64,000 nt of DNA from Psychrobacter frigidicola (lineage in GTDB: Bacteria > Pseudomonadota > Gammaproteobacteria > Pseudomonadales > Moraxellaceae). Where the stretch lies: contig NZ_VORZ01000001.1 in the NCBI RefSeq assembly GCF_007997305.1, forward strand, positions 1,116,001 through 1,180,000, written 5' to 3'. Position numbers and translations under genes: made by a program. Every line of letters starts with the position of its first letter. Position 1 is the stretch's first letter. The notes beneath the pieces are model-generated. The model was not told where the DNA came from. It searched no databases and saw only the letters and a list, made by a program, of their open reading frames with translations. Positions 40,418 to 49,347 of the stretch are shown here, one piece after another.

Positions 40418-41062
40418 ATGGCGCTGCGTTCCTTATCCAAAATGGATCATTTGTTGCTTGGCGTTGACAAGGGATTGCGGGCTATCGTGCCGCGCTCAAA
40501 CCCAAGCACACGCCCTCTTCCCGTCAGTAATGATACGATTCCTGAACTGAACATCACTGAAGCGCGGCATGTGGCAGGTCTAATGCGGATCAATCATACC
40601 GGCGAGGTCTGCGCGCAAGGGCTCTATCATGGTCAAGCATTCAGCGCTAAAGACCACGATGTTAAGCAAGCTATGCATCAATCAGCGCAAGAAGAAGTCG
40701 ATCATTTGGTATGGTGTGAAACTCGCCTAGCAGAACTTGGTAGCCATCCGAGTATCTTTACACCACTATGGTATGTCATGTCATTTGGACTTGGGGCAGT
40801 GGCGGGGGCAATCTCTAATGAATTTAGCCTAGGATTTGTCGCTGAGACTGAAGCGCAGGTCAGTGAGCATTTGCAAGACCATATTGGTCAATTGCCGGTG
40901 CAAGATACGCGCTCAAAAGAGATATTGGCACAAATGGATATTGAAGAGCTGCATCATCGACAAGTGGCGCTTGATAATGGCGGCGCAGCCTTATCACCGT
41001 CTGTGCGTCATACTATGCGCTGGATGGCCAATGCGATGAAAGCCACTGCCTACCATTTATAA
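40418..41062 (+). CDS. coq7: 2-polyprenyl-3-methyl-6-methoxy-1,4-benzoquinone monooxygenase
   Basis: 214 residues from ATG 40418 (MALRSLSKMDHLLLG). The start is fixed by AGGAG at 40407-40411; an in-frame TTG 19 codons upstream is rejected. Coq7 is the di-iron hydroxylase of the penultimate step of ubiquinone synthesis, used in place of UbiF in many Moraxellaceae and Pseudomonads. Di-iron ligands appear as MRINHTGEVCAQGLYHGQ, SAQEEVDHL, ETEAQVSEHL and DIEELHHRQVAL. No other ubi gene is nearby. Confidence 0.95.
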   Translation: MALRSLSKMDHLLLGVDKGLRAIVPRSNPSTRPLPVSNDTIPELNITEARHVAGLMRINHTGEVCAQGLYHGQAFSAKDHDVKQAMHQSAQEEVDHLVWCETRLAELGSHPSIFTPLWYVMSFGLGAVAGAISNEFSLGFVAETEAQVSEHLQDHIGQLPVQDTRSKEILAQMDIEELHHRQVALDNGGAALSPSVRHTMRWMANAMKATAYHL

Positions 41063-41235
41063 GGTTCGACTCATTTATTTCCATTAACTTTAAAACTGAC
41101 TTTTAACACTCCTACTATTGAGCGCAATAACGCTAATTTGTTAGGGTAATAAAAACTTGTACTATTTTCCTTTATTTCTTCGTTATCATACGACTTACTT
41201 CTTACCCAAGCTTCTTACTTAAGGTAACTACTTTT

Positions 41236-42339
41236 ATGAATGCCATAAACCAACCTTCACACTCTAAAAAACCACATAAATTTGCGACCGTTACTGCCTT
41301 AGCAGCAGCGTGCACTATGATGTTATCTGCGACTGCTATAGCGGCGACTGATACACCGACTTCTACCGTTACCAGCACTGCACCAAGTGCGATTGACTCT
41401 AGTAAACGCATAGTTCGCCGTGCCGCCTCTGCTACTGCCACTAGCGATACCGCTAACACTGCTGAGCAAGTTGACCAAACTACTGCGCCTAACTACATCG
41501 AACCATCTGTCGATAGCCCAGTTAGCGCTGCACAAGCAGTTAAACCTAAACCGTTACCGCTGGTAACTGCCTATAAACCTACTAATGCAGAACTCATACA
41601 GACGGGAGTGGCACATGTATATCAACCTGCTCCGATTACTAGCACCGGCCCTGACATCAGCCGTGGACAGTTAGCTAATATCCCTATTCCACAAGCACGA
41701 ATCTCAGACGTCAGCTTTGTACCAACGATCATCATCGCGCAAAAAACTGCTGCTAATAGTGAAAAACTCGATGTCAGCTTGCTTGATGATTTTATCAAAG
41801 ACACCTCGCCTAATGCCCGCCATTATCCACCAAACTTCCCTAACCGCACCCAACGTTATACTGCCCGTGAAAAAATTAAAGTATTAACCGATTGGATTGA
41901 TCCGTACGCCCGCGCGCCTGATGCCTCTTATGATGTCTTACTACGCGCAGCCAAACTTAACGGCATGGGTCGTAACTTGGATTTAGGTTCGGAATACACC
42001 GTACGAGGCGGTAAGTATGTTGATCGCGCTATTAAGATTAACCCAAATAGCGCTGAGGCGAACTTCTTATACGGCTTGATGTTGTCAGAAGGTGGTGGTT
42101 TTAAAGAAGGGCAAAAGTATCTCGATCGCGCAGTAGCACTCGGTTATACCGAAGCCGAGCAAAGCTTAGCCCAATCGGACTTGTTGAGTGACCGCCGTAG
42201 CCAAGCGTTAGATCGTCTGCGTCGCCTTGAGAAAAAAATGCCTGATAATAGTGTTATTCGTCAGCAAATTAAGCTGATTGAAGCCGGTAAATTCTATATT
42301 TGGGACTTATCAGCATCTGATACCAATACCCAGCCATAA
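41236..42339 (+). CDS. Secreted TPR-containing protein of unknown function
   Basis: 367 residues. A signal peptide is clear (KFATVTALAAACTMMLSATAIAA-ATDT, cleavage near 37). The mature part starts with a Thr/Ala/Ser-rich 100-residue stretch, then a less regular region (TSPNARHYPPNFPNRTQRYTAREKIKVLTDWIDPYAR). The C-terminal 110 residues are tetratricopeptide-like: AIKINPNSAEANFLYGLMLSEGGGFKEGQKYLDRAVALGYTEAEQSLAQSDLL. Probably a periplasmic scaffold. SD AAGG lies 12 bases before the ATG. It is monocistronic with a strong terminator. Confidence 0.7.
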   Translation: MNAINQPSHSKKPHKFATVTALAAACTMMLSATAIAATDTPTSTVTSTAPSAIDSSKRIVRRAASATATSDTANTAEQVDQTTAPNYIEPSVDSPVSAAQAVKPKPLPLVTAYKPTNAELIQTGVAHVYQPAPITSTGPDISRGQLANIPIPQARISDVSFVPTIIIAQKTAANSEKLDVSLLDDFIKDTSPNARHYPPNFPNRTQRYTAREKIKVLTDWIDPYARAPDASYDVLLRAAKLNGMGRNLDLGSEYTVRGGKYVDRAIKINPNSAEANFLYGLMLSEGGGFKEGQKYLDRAVALGYTEAEQSLAQSDLLSDRRSQALDRLRRLEKKMPDNSVIRQQIKLIEAGKFYIWDLSASDTNTQP

Positions 42340-42693
42340 ATATATGGGATAAATAGTTACTCATTAAAACGGTCCCGCTTTTGATAGTGGGACTAAAGGC
42401 GCGACTGTTTTATGTTGATGATTTATCAATAATAAAGCAGTTGCGCCTTTTTTGTGCTTACCGTATCAACAAAACTATTTATCAAAATTTATTTATTGAA
42501 AAACTTTTAATAGTTATGGTCGTATACTATTTTTAACGAATAAACTTCCAATCTTGAATTTTAATTATATGTGATTTCAAATACATGAGATTTTCATATA
42601 ATATTGTGATGATAAAAGATACGCTACACTTATCATCAGGTGCTTTTGACGCCTTTATTAATACCCATTTACTTTTATCTACTGAGATTCTCT
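42340..42693. other. Intergenic region TPR gene - hydrolase
   Basis: 354 bp. It holds the terminator above and then AT-rich sequence that should include the hydrolase promoter. Confidence 0.5.
42395..42453 (+). terminator. Intrinsic terminator of the TPR gene
   Basis: AAAGGCGCGACTG pairs with CAGTTGCGCCTTT over 13 bp (one G-T), with further internal pairing (TTTTAT/ATAAAG, TTGAT/ATCAA) and a T run after. A smaller GTCCCGC/GTGGGAC hairpin lies just before it (42372-42393). Confidence 0.85.
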
Positions 42694-45186
42694 ATGGCAT
42701 TTGTCCGTCTTGTTGCCGCTGTGACCGCGTCTGCTACTAAAAAACCAACTTTTGCGGCGTCGCTAATAGTATTCATACTGGCAATAATGTTGCTGCCTGC
42801 CTGTAGTACGGTATCAGTGAACAAACAAGCGTCGTCCAAAACCATTTCTGCTCAGCGCGGTAATATTGTTACAAGTAATAAGCTCAGTAGCGACACCGCA
42901 TCGACTTTATTGTCAGCAGGTCTCAATGACCAAGCTTGTATGCAGCACTTTGATCTGTGTTTAGCTCAGCTCACTGACAGTATGCTCAATAAACACTACC
43001 GCTCCGCCCTCGCTATCCTCTCTGAACTGCACTATGCCAAAGCAAAGCAGCTGGCAAAATCGCAAGATTGCAGCGATGCACTGGCGCGTCCGCCGATTGA
43101 TCCCTATTACGCCAATGCCGCTTTAAGTGAGACGCAAACGGACAAGCAACGACAAAATACCAGTGCCTGTTTAACCAGTTATCAAGCAAGGCTGTTTGAC
43201 GCTATTAAATCCAGCTATACCTATTTATTTTATGACCGCCTAGAGCACGACTTCGAAGGCGCAGAGGCAGCTAAGTCGAGCCAACCTAACCGGATACCGA
43301 CCGACCTTGATATCCAAACTCAAGACATCTATAACGCTGCCAGTAACGACGTGCTCACTCAGTTGTATGAGTCCACGGATAATGCACACAAGCTACTGGG
43401 CGATACCGCGAATATTAAGGTGTCTTATTTACCAACTTTAAAAGCATTGGATGATAGCAATGAAGCCGCTATTGCTAACAGCTCACCGCTTCAGGGTGAG
43501 CCTACCGATCAGATTAAAGTCATGAAGATGCAAGTGGACAACTATAATCTGGATATCTATTTGCCCAATGAAAATAATTATTTGCAAAATGCCCACAAGC
43601 AAGCCTCTGCCCTCGCCGATTTAGTCTCAACTTATGATCTGCGCTTATCAGGACTTAATTCCATCAGTAAACGCCCCGGCTTAGGGATTAGCTTGGTCGC
43701 CTCACTCGACAACCGGTATACCACCACCATCCGCCAGTTATTAGTATCATCGCTATCTGGCAAACTATCTAAAGCAGCGAGCAATGGCAGTATGGATGAT
43801 AGCGAGATGAGCGCGCGTATTTATCCAACGGGACACTTATTAATGACTGGTCTGATTATACCTACCGGCGATAGTGTTCTCGATGTACTTAGCAGTGAGC
43901 AGCTCGACATCCACCTCTATAACCCTTACCGTAGCGAAAGCGTGACTATTTTAGGGGATAATTACCCACTAACGGCCAACTTCTCTGCTGGTTATGGGTT
44001 ATGGCTAGCAGAAAATCAGCTGGATGGCGTTGGCTATTTAAACTTATTAACACGCCGCCAAGAGGCCAGCTTGCCTAAATTATTTATGTTAGAGCCGTAC
44101 GATCCTAACAAACGTGTTCTCATTATGATACATGGCTTGGCATCAAGCCCTGCGACTTGGGTCAATTTAACCAACGATATCTTTAACGATGATAAGTTGC
44201 GTGATAACTATCAAGTATGGCAAATCTTTTATCCGACTAACTTGCCTATTTTAGAAAATCGCTATCAAATTCAAAAGCTACTAACCGCTACTTATGAGCA
44301 AACCGATCCCGGCGGTCAAAATCGCGCCAGTAAGAACAGTGTAATCATTAGCCACAGTATGGGCGCCATCATTGCGCGAATGATGCTCTCTGATGATAAC
44401 TTGACCAAAAACCTTGATGCATTAGAGGATAGAAATATATTTTCTAATGATAAACGTCAAATTGATACGATGCTTAAGCAAGCGTTTGGAGAGGAGGAAC
44501 TGGGTATGCGCTTCAAATTAAGAACATTGCCACAAGTTGACACCGCAGTCTTTTTATCCGCGCCCTTTCAAGGTACAGATTATGCTGACCGCTGGTTTAC
44601 GCGTGCTATCCGCCGCGTCATCTATTTGCCTTTAAGTATAGTTAAAACGGTTACGGATAATTTGGCAACGATTGCGACCCAAGGAGACTTGGCACAAAAT
44701 CCATTAGGAGCCTTATATTTACAGAATGGCGCAAGCCAGTTGAGTGATAAGTCTTCCTTTATTCAACTGACTAAGAACATAGCTATTAACAATAGAATTA
44801 CTTATCACTCCATCATCGCTAATAATGACTCGGACATCACTCAAGGACTGGCGCAGCTGCAACCCAATGGTGCAAAGATTGACTTGTCCCAAGCCGCGCC
44901 CGAAGAAAATAATAGGAATAGTGCCACCTCATCAAATCATAATGCGGCCGATATGACAGCGCTACCCAATGAACCTCTCGTGTCATCTGTCACGGTCAAT
45001 GAGGATATTAGCCAAGCGCTGACCGAGCGTTTATCGGATGGTATTGTTCCTTATACCAGTGCCCACCTCGATGGCGCAGCATCAGAAACCGTCATCAGCG
45101 GTGGCCATAGTATTCAAGCCAATCCACAAACTATTCTTACTTTGCGTCGTATTTTGCACACACAGCTACAACAGCCTCTACCTTAG
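42694..45186 (+). CDS. Large alpha/beta hydrolase lipoprotein
   Basis: 830 residues from ATG 42694 (MAFVRLVAAVTA); the frame opens with a GTG at 42640. The signal peptide ends in a lipobox, MLLPAC-STVS, so it should be a lipoprotein. The N-terminal 430 residues are unlike any family I know (many alpha-helical segments). The hydrolase domain begins near residue 465 with KRVLIMIHGLASSPATWVNL (oxyanion HG). The nucleophile elbow is SHSMGAIIARMML (Ser in S-x-S-x-G), and the C-terminal DGIVPYTSAHLDGA plus SGGHSIQANP supply the Asp and His. It could be an esterase or lipase of the outer membrane; the substrate is unknown. Confidence 0.75.
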   Translation: MAFVRLVAAVTASATKKPTFAASLIVFILAIMLLPACSTVSVNKQASSKTISAQRGNIVTSNKLSSDTASTLLSAGLNDQACMQHFDLCLAQLTDSMLNKHYRSALAILSELHYAKAKQLAKSQDCSDALARPPIDPYYANAALSETQTDKQRQNTSACLTSYQARLFDAIKSSYTYLFYDRLEHDFEGAEAAKSSQPNRIPTDLDIQTQDIYNAASNDVLTQLYESTDNAHKLLGDTANIKVSYLPTLKALDDSNEAAIANSSPLQGEPTDQIKVMKMQVDNYNLDIYLPNENNYLQNAHKQASALADLVSTYDLRLSGLNSISKRPGLGISLVASLDNRYTTTIRQLLVSSLSGKLSKAASNGSMDDSEMSARIYPTGHLLMTGLIIPTGDSVLDVLSSEQLDIHLYNPYRSESVTILGDNYPLTANFSAGYGLWLAENQLDGVGYLNLLTRRQEASLPKLFMLEPYDPNKRVLIMIHGLASSPATWVNLTNDIFNDDKLRDNYQVWQIFYPTNLPILENRYQIQKLLTATYEQTDPGGQNRASKNSVIISHSMGAIIARMMLSDDNLTKNLDALEDRNIFSNDKRQIDTMLKQAFGEEELGMRFKLRTLPQVDTAVFLSAPFQGTDYADRWFTRAIRRVIYLPLSIVKTVTDNLATIATQGDLAQNPLGALYLQNGASQLSDKSSFIQLTKNIAINNRITYHSIIANNDSDITQGLAQLQPNGAKIDLSQAAPEENNRNSATSSNHNAADMTALPNEPLVSSVTVNEDISQALTERLSDGIVPYTSAHLDGAASETVISGGHSIQANPQTILTLRRILHTQLQQPLP

Positions 45187-45705
45187 TATTATAAATAATG
45201 TAGTTTTGGTTAAATATGAATATTTAAAACCTGAGATACGCTGGTAGCGTAATTAGGTTTTAAATGTCATCAACGTACGAATTATTCTTTATCATTGATA
45301 AATTAACTTAAACAATGTCCTAAGTTTTAATGAGTATCAGCTGCTCATTTCAACCCTACTAGCTGTAGCAGTTATGACTGATACGTTTGAATTTATTATT
45401 AGTCGTAACTTGCGTGTGTATTTAGGGTGGCGCATAATATATTAACTTTAAATCAAAGCCATTTCTGATTTAATAAACGAATGTTTGATAGTTTATAAGG
45501 ATATAAATTATTCAATTTAGCTAAATAATCTCTGGCTTAATGCTTGTTAACTAACCAGAATTTGTAGCTAAATGACAATTGGCTATTGCCCGTAATATTT
45601 GTTCCCTCCTATATATCTATGAATAGTGACGGATGGTTACGGACAGTTACTTGAGCGTATCATGGAAGCTAGCGCTAATCAGCTAACAGATAAAGGTAAC
45701 CGTTT
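45187..45705. other. Intergenic region upstream of cioA
   Basis: 519 bp without a gene or a clear terminator for the hydrolase. A 12-bp palindrome ATTTAGCTAAAT lies at 45515-45526. I looked for an Fnr/Anr box (TTGAT-N4-ATCAA) and found none convincing. Confidence 0.5.
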
Positions 45706-47217
45706 ATGTTCGCTACGTCTATGATTGACCAGCTTGATGCGCTGATGCTTGCACGCATTCAGTTCGCATTTGTTATCTCCTGGCATATTGTCTATCCCGC
45801 CTTCACTATCGGACTTGCCAGTTGGTTGACGGTTTTAGAATTCCGTTGGCTTAAAACGGGGAATCCTATCTATGTTGAAGTTTATAAGCACTGGATAAAG
45901 ATATTTGCCGTCGTCTTTGGCATGGGGGTGGTATCTGGGATTGTCATGTCCTATCAGTTCGGTACTAACTGGGCCGTCTTCTCTGATAAAGCCGGTAACG
46001 TTATAGGCCCACTATTGGCTTTTGAAGTCTTAACCGCGTTTTTCTTAGAAGCGTCATTCTTGGGTATCATGCTCTTTGGTTGGGGCCGCGTTAGTAAACG
46101 CATGCATTTTGCAGCAACCGCCATTGTCGCCATTGGTACACTGATATCAGGCTTTTGGATTTTATCTGCCAACAGTTTTATGCAGACGCCACAGGGCTTT
46201 ATGGTTGGTGCTGATGGTTTATTATACCCAACCAACTGGTTAGAGATTATCTTTAGTCCTTCATTCCCCTATCGCTTTGCACATATGATGACAGCGGCAT
46301 TCTTGACGACTGCATTTGTCATCGGTGGTATTGGTGCTTACTATCTTCAATCTAAAAAGCATGTTGAACACCGTCAGCATGGTCGAGTTATGTTAGGTAT
46401 GGCGATGGTCATGGCTATATTCGTCGCGCCAGCACAGGTAATAATCGGTGATATGCACGGTCTTAACACCCTTGAGCATCAACCCGCTAAAGTGGCCGCG
46501 ATGGAAGGTCTGTGGGAGAATGAACGCGGTGCGCCCCTAGTCCTATTCGGTATCCCAGATCAAAAAGCAGAAAAAAACCACTATGAAATCAAAATTCCTT
46601 ACGCATCGGGTTTAATTTTAACGCACTCGTTAGATGGTGAAGTTAAAGGCCTTAAAAACTGGGCACCAGAAGACCGACCGTACGTTCCTATCGTCTTTTG
46701 GTCATTCCGCGTCATGGTTGCTATTGGCATGTTAATGGTGCTTGTGGGACTATTTAGTGTCTACAAATACTTCAAAAAACAGCAGTTTAATCCTGAAAGT
46801 AAATGGTTTCATCGCGCTTGGATGATGATGACACCGCTTGGTTTTATCGCTCTACTTGCCGGTTGGTTTGTGACTGAAACAGGGCGTCAGCCCTGGACGG
46901 TATATGGTGTAATCCGTACCGCTGAGAGTATGTCACCGGTTGCCGCGCAGCAAGTAGCGACTACCTTGATTGGCTTTATCATACTCTATGTTTTTGTCTT
47001 TGGTGCTGGTAGCTTTTATATTCTAAGCTTGATTGCTAAAGGGCCGCAAAAATACGAAGATCCTGGTGAAGATAACATCTATGAGCATTCTATCACTGAA
47101 GGTCAAGGACGCACGTTGAGTGGCGACAAAAACGCTGCTGAAAAAACAAAAAAAGATCAGACGCAAGCAGATCTAGACAAACCTGCGAATGACGTCGATG
47201 ACGGGGGTTTACGCTAA
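45706..47217 (+). CDS. cioA: Cytochrome bd (CIO-type) ubiquinol oxidase subunit I
   Basis: 503 residues, nine membrane helices. Haem ligands: His27 in ISWHIVYPAF and a histidine in FAHMMTAAF near 196; the quinol-binding periplasmic loop after IPYASGLILTHSLDG is very short (about 30 residues before VPIVFWSFRVMVAIG). The GRQPWTVYGVIRTAE motif also fits the cyanide-insensitive oxidase CioA of Pseudomonas rather than the long-loop E. coli CydA. It reduces O2 to water without proton pumping. SD AAGG is 9 bases before the ATG. The C-terminal 50 residues are polar and Asp/Lys-rich. It overlaps cioB by one base (TAATG). Confidence 0.93.
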   Translation: MFATSMIDQLDALMLARIQFAFVISWHIVYPAFTIGLASWLTVLEFRWLKTGNPIYVEVYKHWIKIFAVVFGMGVVSGIVMSYQFGTNWAVFSDKAGNVIGPLLAFEVLTAFFLEASFLGIMLFGWGRVSKRMHFAATAIVAIGTLISGFWILSANSFMQTPQGFMVGADGLLYPTNWLEIIFSPSFPYRFAHMMTAAFLTTAFVIGGIGAYYLQSKKHVEHRQHGRVMLGMAMVMAIFVAPAQVIIGDMHGLNTLEHQPAKVAAMEGLWENERGAPLVLFGIPDQKAEKNHYEIKIPYASGLILTHSLDGEVKGLKNWAPEDRPYVPIVFWSFRVMVAIGMLMVLVGLFSVYKYFKKQQFNPESKWFHRAWMMMTPLGFIALLAGWFVTETGRQPWTVYGVIRTAESMSPVAAQQVATTLIGFIILYVFVFGAGSFYILSLIAKGPQKYEDPGEDNIYEHSITEGQGRTLSGDKNAAEKTKKDQTQADLDKPANDVDDGGLR

Positions 47218-48233
47218 TGTTTAACTTTGGTGATGTATTAGATCTACCCTTAATTTGGGCGGGATTGATTGCTTTATCAGTCTTTATTTACATCCTGCTT
47301 GATGGCTTTGATTTGGGCTGCGGTATTCTATTCCCATTTGCTGGCTCCGATAAAAACCGTAGCCGCATGATGAACTCTATCGCCCCATTTTGGGACGGTA
47401 ATGAGACTTGGTTAGTACTGGGCGGCGGCGGATTGTTCGCCTCTTTCCCAGTCGCTTACGGCATCATTATGAGCGGTTTGTATCTGCCAGTTATCTTTAT
47501 GCTGTTTGGACTAATCATGCGTGGGGTGGCGTTTGAGTTTCGTTTTAAAGCCACCAAACACCGCTATGTATGGGATTTATTTTTCTCGATTGGCTCCTTC
47601 GCTGCCGCCTTCTTTCAAGGAGTGATGTTGGGGTCGTTGGTACAAGGTCTTGAGGCAAGCAATCGCTTATATACCGGCGGTCCATTTGATTGGCTCACAC
47701 CATTCTCTGTCGTCTGCGGTATTGCGCTTATTATTGGCTATGCCTTGCTCGGCTCTACTTGGCTTATTATTAAAACTGAAGATAAGCTGCAAGTTTGGGC
47801 GAGAAAAGTATCGGGCTGGATATTGAGTGCCTTAGTATTAGCGATGGTTGTAGTAACCATCTTTATGTACTTCTCTGATATCGATGCGCTCGAAGGTTGG
47901 TTTGGCTTCCCTGGTCTGTTGTACCTAGCGCCAATGCCAATTATTGTATTGCTGCTTTTCTATTTCATGCGTAAAGATTTAAGAACTGATCGCGAGTATC
48001 GTCCGTTTTTATTAACTGTGGCATTATTTTTGATGGGTTATATTGGTGTCTGTTTTGCCATCTTCCCGTATATCGTACCCTATCAGATGACTATTTATGA
48101 AGCCGCTGCCGCTGATACCTCGCTATCATTTCTGTTGATTGGTGCGGGTATCATGCTACCGATTATCTTAAGTTATACCGCTTTTGCCTATTACACCTTC
48201 AAAGGTAAAACCGATCACGAGCATATGTATTAA
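47217..48233 (+). CDS. cioB: Cytochrome bd (CIO-type) ubiquinol oxidase subunit II
   Basis: 338 residues, about eight membrane helices. Family blocks: VFIYILLDGFDLGCGILFPF, APFWDGNETWLVLGGGGLFASFPVAY, and IMRGVAFEFRFKA. It forms the heterodimer with CioA. It is translationally coupled by the TAATG overlap and followed 22 bp later by a small membrane protein gene. Confidence 0.95.
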   Translation: MFNFGDVLDLPLIWAGLIALSVFIYILLDGFDLGCGILFPFAGSDKNRSRMMNSIAPFWDGNETWLVLGGGGLFASFPVAYGIIMSGLYLPVIFMLFGLIMRGVAFEFRFKATKHRYVWDLFFSIGSFAAAFFQGVMLGSLVQGLEASNRLYTGGPFDWLTPFSVVCGIALIIGYALLGSTWLIIKTEDKLQVWARKVSGWILSALVLAMVVVTIFMYFSDIDALEGWFGFPGLLYLAPMPIIVLLLFYFMRKDLRTDREYRPFLLTVALFLMGYIGVCFAIFPYIVPYQMTIYEAAAADTSLSFLLIGAGIMLPIILSYTAFAYYTFKGKTDHEHMY

Positions 48234-48255
48234 AGGTCATTGTTAGGAGTTCATT

Positions 48256-48372
48256 ATGAAAAATCTCAGTAAAAAACAATCACAATGGGCATGGTTTATT
48301 GGCTTATACCTCGCCGGATTCTTGACTATCTTTACCATTGCGCAGTTAATTAAACTCGCAATGGGTGTTTAG
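48256..48372 (+). CDS. Small membrane subunit of the CIO oxidase (DUF2474-like)
   Basis: 38 residues: a basic/polar N-terminus MKNLSKKQSQ and one membrane helix WAWFIGLYLAGFLTIFTIAQ ending LIKLAMGV. SD AGGAG is seven bases before the ATG. Its place directly after cioB and its W-x-W-F-x-G-L-Y-x-A-G pattern match the DUF2474 small proteins behind Pseudomonas cioAB, functional counterparts of CydX in E. coli. Too short for most ORF callers. Confidence 0.8.
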   Translation: MKNLSKKQSQWAWFIGLYLAGFLTIFTIAQLIKLAMGV

Positions 48373-48404
48373 ATTCATATCTCCAACTGGTTTTAATAAA
48401 TCAT

Positions 48405-48446
48405 AAAAAACGCAGTGCTGATAAATTATTAGCGCTGCGTTTTTTG
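48405..48446 (+). terminator. Terminator of the cio operon (bidirectional)
   Basis: AAAAAACGCAGTGCT and AGCGCTGCGTTTTTT form a stem of about 15 bp with one G-T pair. T runs on both strands also serve the convergent murU. Confidence 0.9.
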
Positions 48447-48494
48447 TTTAAGGCTTGTATGGTTAAAGAATATAGCTAAGATTTTTTAAGAAGC

Positions 48495-49223
48495 TTAAGC
48501 ACCGCGATGAGTCCCTACTCCTTTGGTTTCGATAAAGTTATTAATTTGTGTTAAACGTGCTTCTGTACCGACGTCAATCCAGTTATCGGTAATAACTTCG
48601 GCCGTTACCTGAAACTTAATCATAGCTTGTCTGAGTAACGGCGCAAGCGCTGCAGATTGACCGGTTACTAGACCATCGACTAATCGCGGTGACAATACAC
48701 TAATCCCAGCAAAGGTATACTTGTCAGCATCGCCAATCGGTTGCTCACTGACCAAGCCGTTATTAACAGCAAAGTCGCCACTATTATTATGCTCTGGATT
48801 ATCAATGAGTAATAAATGTGCGCGCTGATCTGCTCCCAGTTCGTAGTTCTGCAATTGTTTAAAATCATAGGTCGTCCAAACATCAGAATTGATTAAAATA
48901 AAAGGCGCATCTTGTAATTTACCCGTTTGCAGTGCATGAAAAATACCACCCGCAGTTTCTAGCGGCTCATCGTCTTCTACTGACCAATGTATAGTAACGC
49001 CATATTGTGAACCATCATCTAAAGTGTCCATCAGTTTATGTGCAAGCCACGAGGCGTTAATCGTAATATCAGTAATACCAGCCGCTTGTAGGGCTTTGAT
49101 ATGCCAAACAATCAGTGGCTGCCCGCCCACTTCAATTAAAGGCTTGGGGGTTTCAAGGGTCAGCGGACGTAGACGGGTACCCTTACCCGCTGCCAAAATC
49201 ATTGCTTGCGTTATTACGGACAT
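48495..49223 (-). CDS. murU: N-acetylmuramate-1-phosphate uridylyltransferase
   Basis: 242 residues. N-terminal nucleotidyltransferase signature MILAAGKGTRLRPLTLETPKPLIEVGGQPLIVW; then ESETAGGIFHAL-like ETAGGIFHALQ and a C-terminal NWIDVGTEARLTQIN. With amgK upstream it forms the MurNAc salvage pathway known from Pseudomonas (AmgK makes MurNAc-1-P, MurU makes UDP-MurNAc), which bypasses MurA and gives intrinsic fosfomycin tolerance there. SD GGAG is eight bases before the ATG. 124 bp after amgK. Confidence 0.9.
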   Translation of the reverse strand: MSVITQAMILAAGKGTRLRPLTLETPKPLIEVGGQPLIVWHIKALQAAGITDITINASWLAHKLMDTLDDGSQYGVTIHWSVEDDEPLETAGGIFHALQTGKLQDAPFILINSDVWTTYDFKQLQNYELGADQRAHLLLIDNPEHNNSGDFAVNNGLVSEQPIGDADKYTFAGISVLSPRLVDGLVTGQSAALAPLLRQAMIKFQVTAEVITDNWIDVGTEARLTQINNFIETKGVGTHRGA

Positions 49224-49347
49224 GACCGCTCCTTATTTTTTTAAATATGAGTTTTAAAGCTGTTTAATTTTAATAGAGTAACTTTTAAATGTTTCTGCTT
49301 AAATATAAATAAAGGTTTGATGTCTAAGTATTATGTACTAAATACAG

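Noticed and set aside
45254..45310. Fnr/Anr site upstream of cioA
   Set aside because: ATCATTGATAAA-type sequences do not fit TTGAT-N4-ATCAA.
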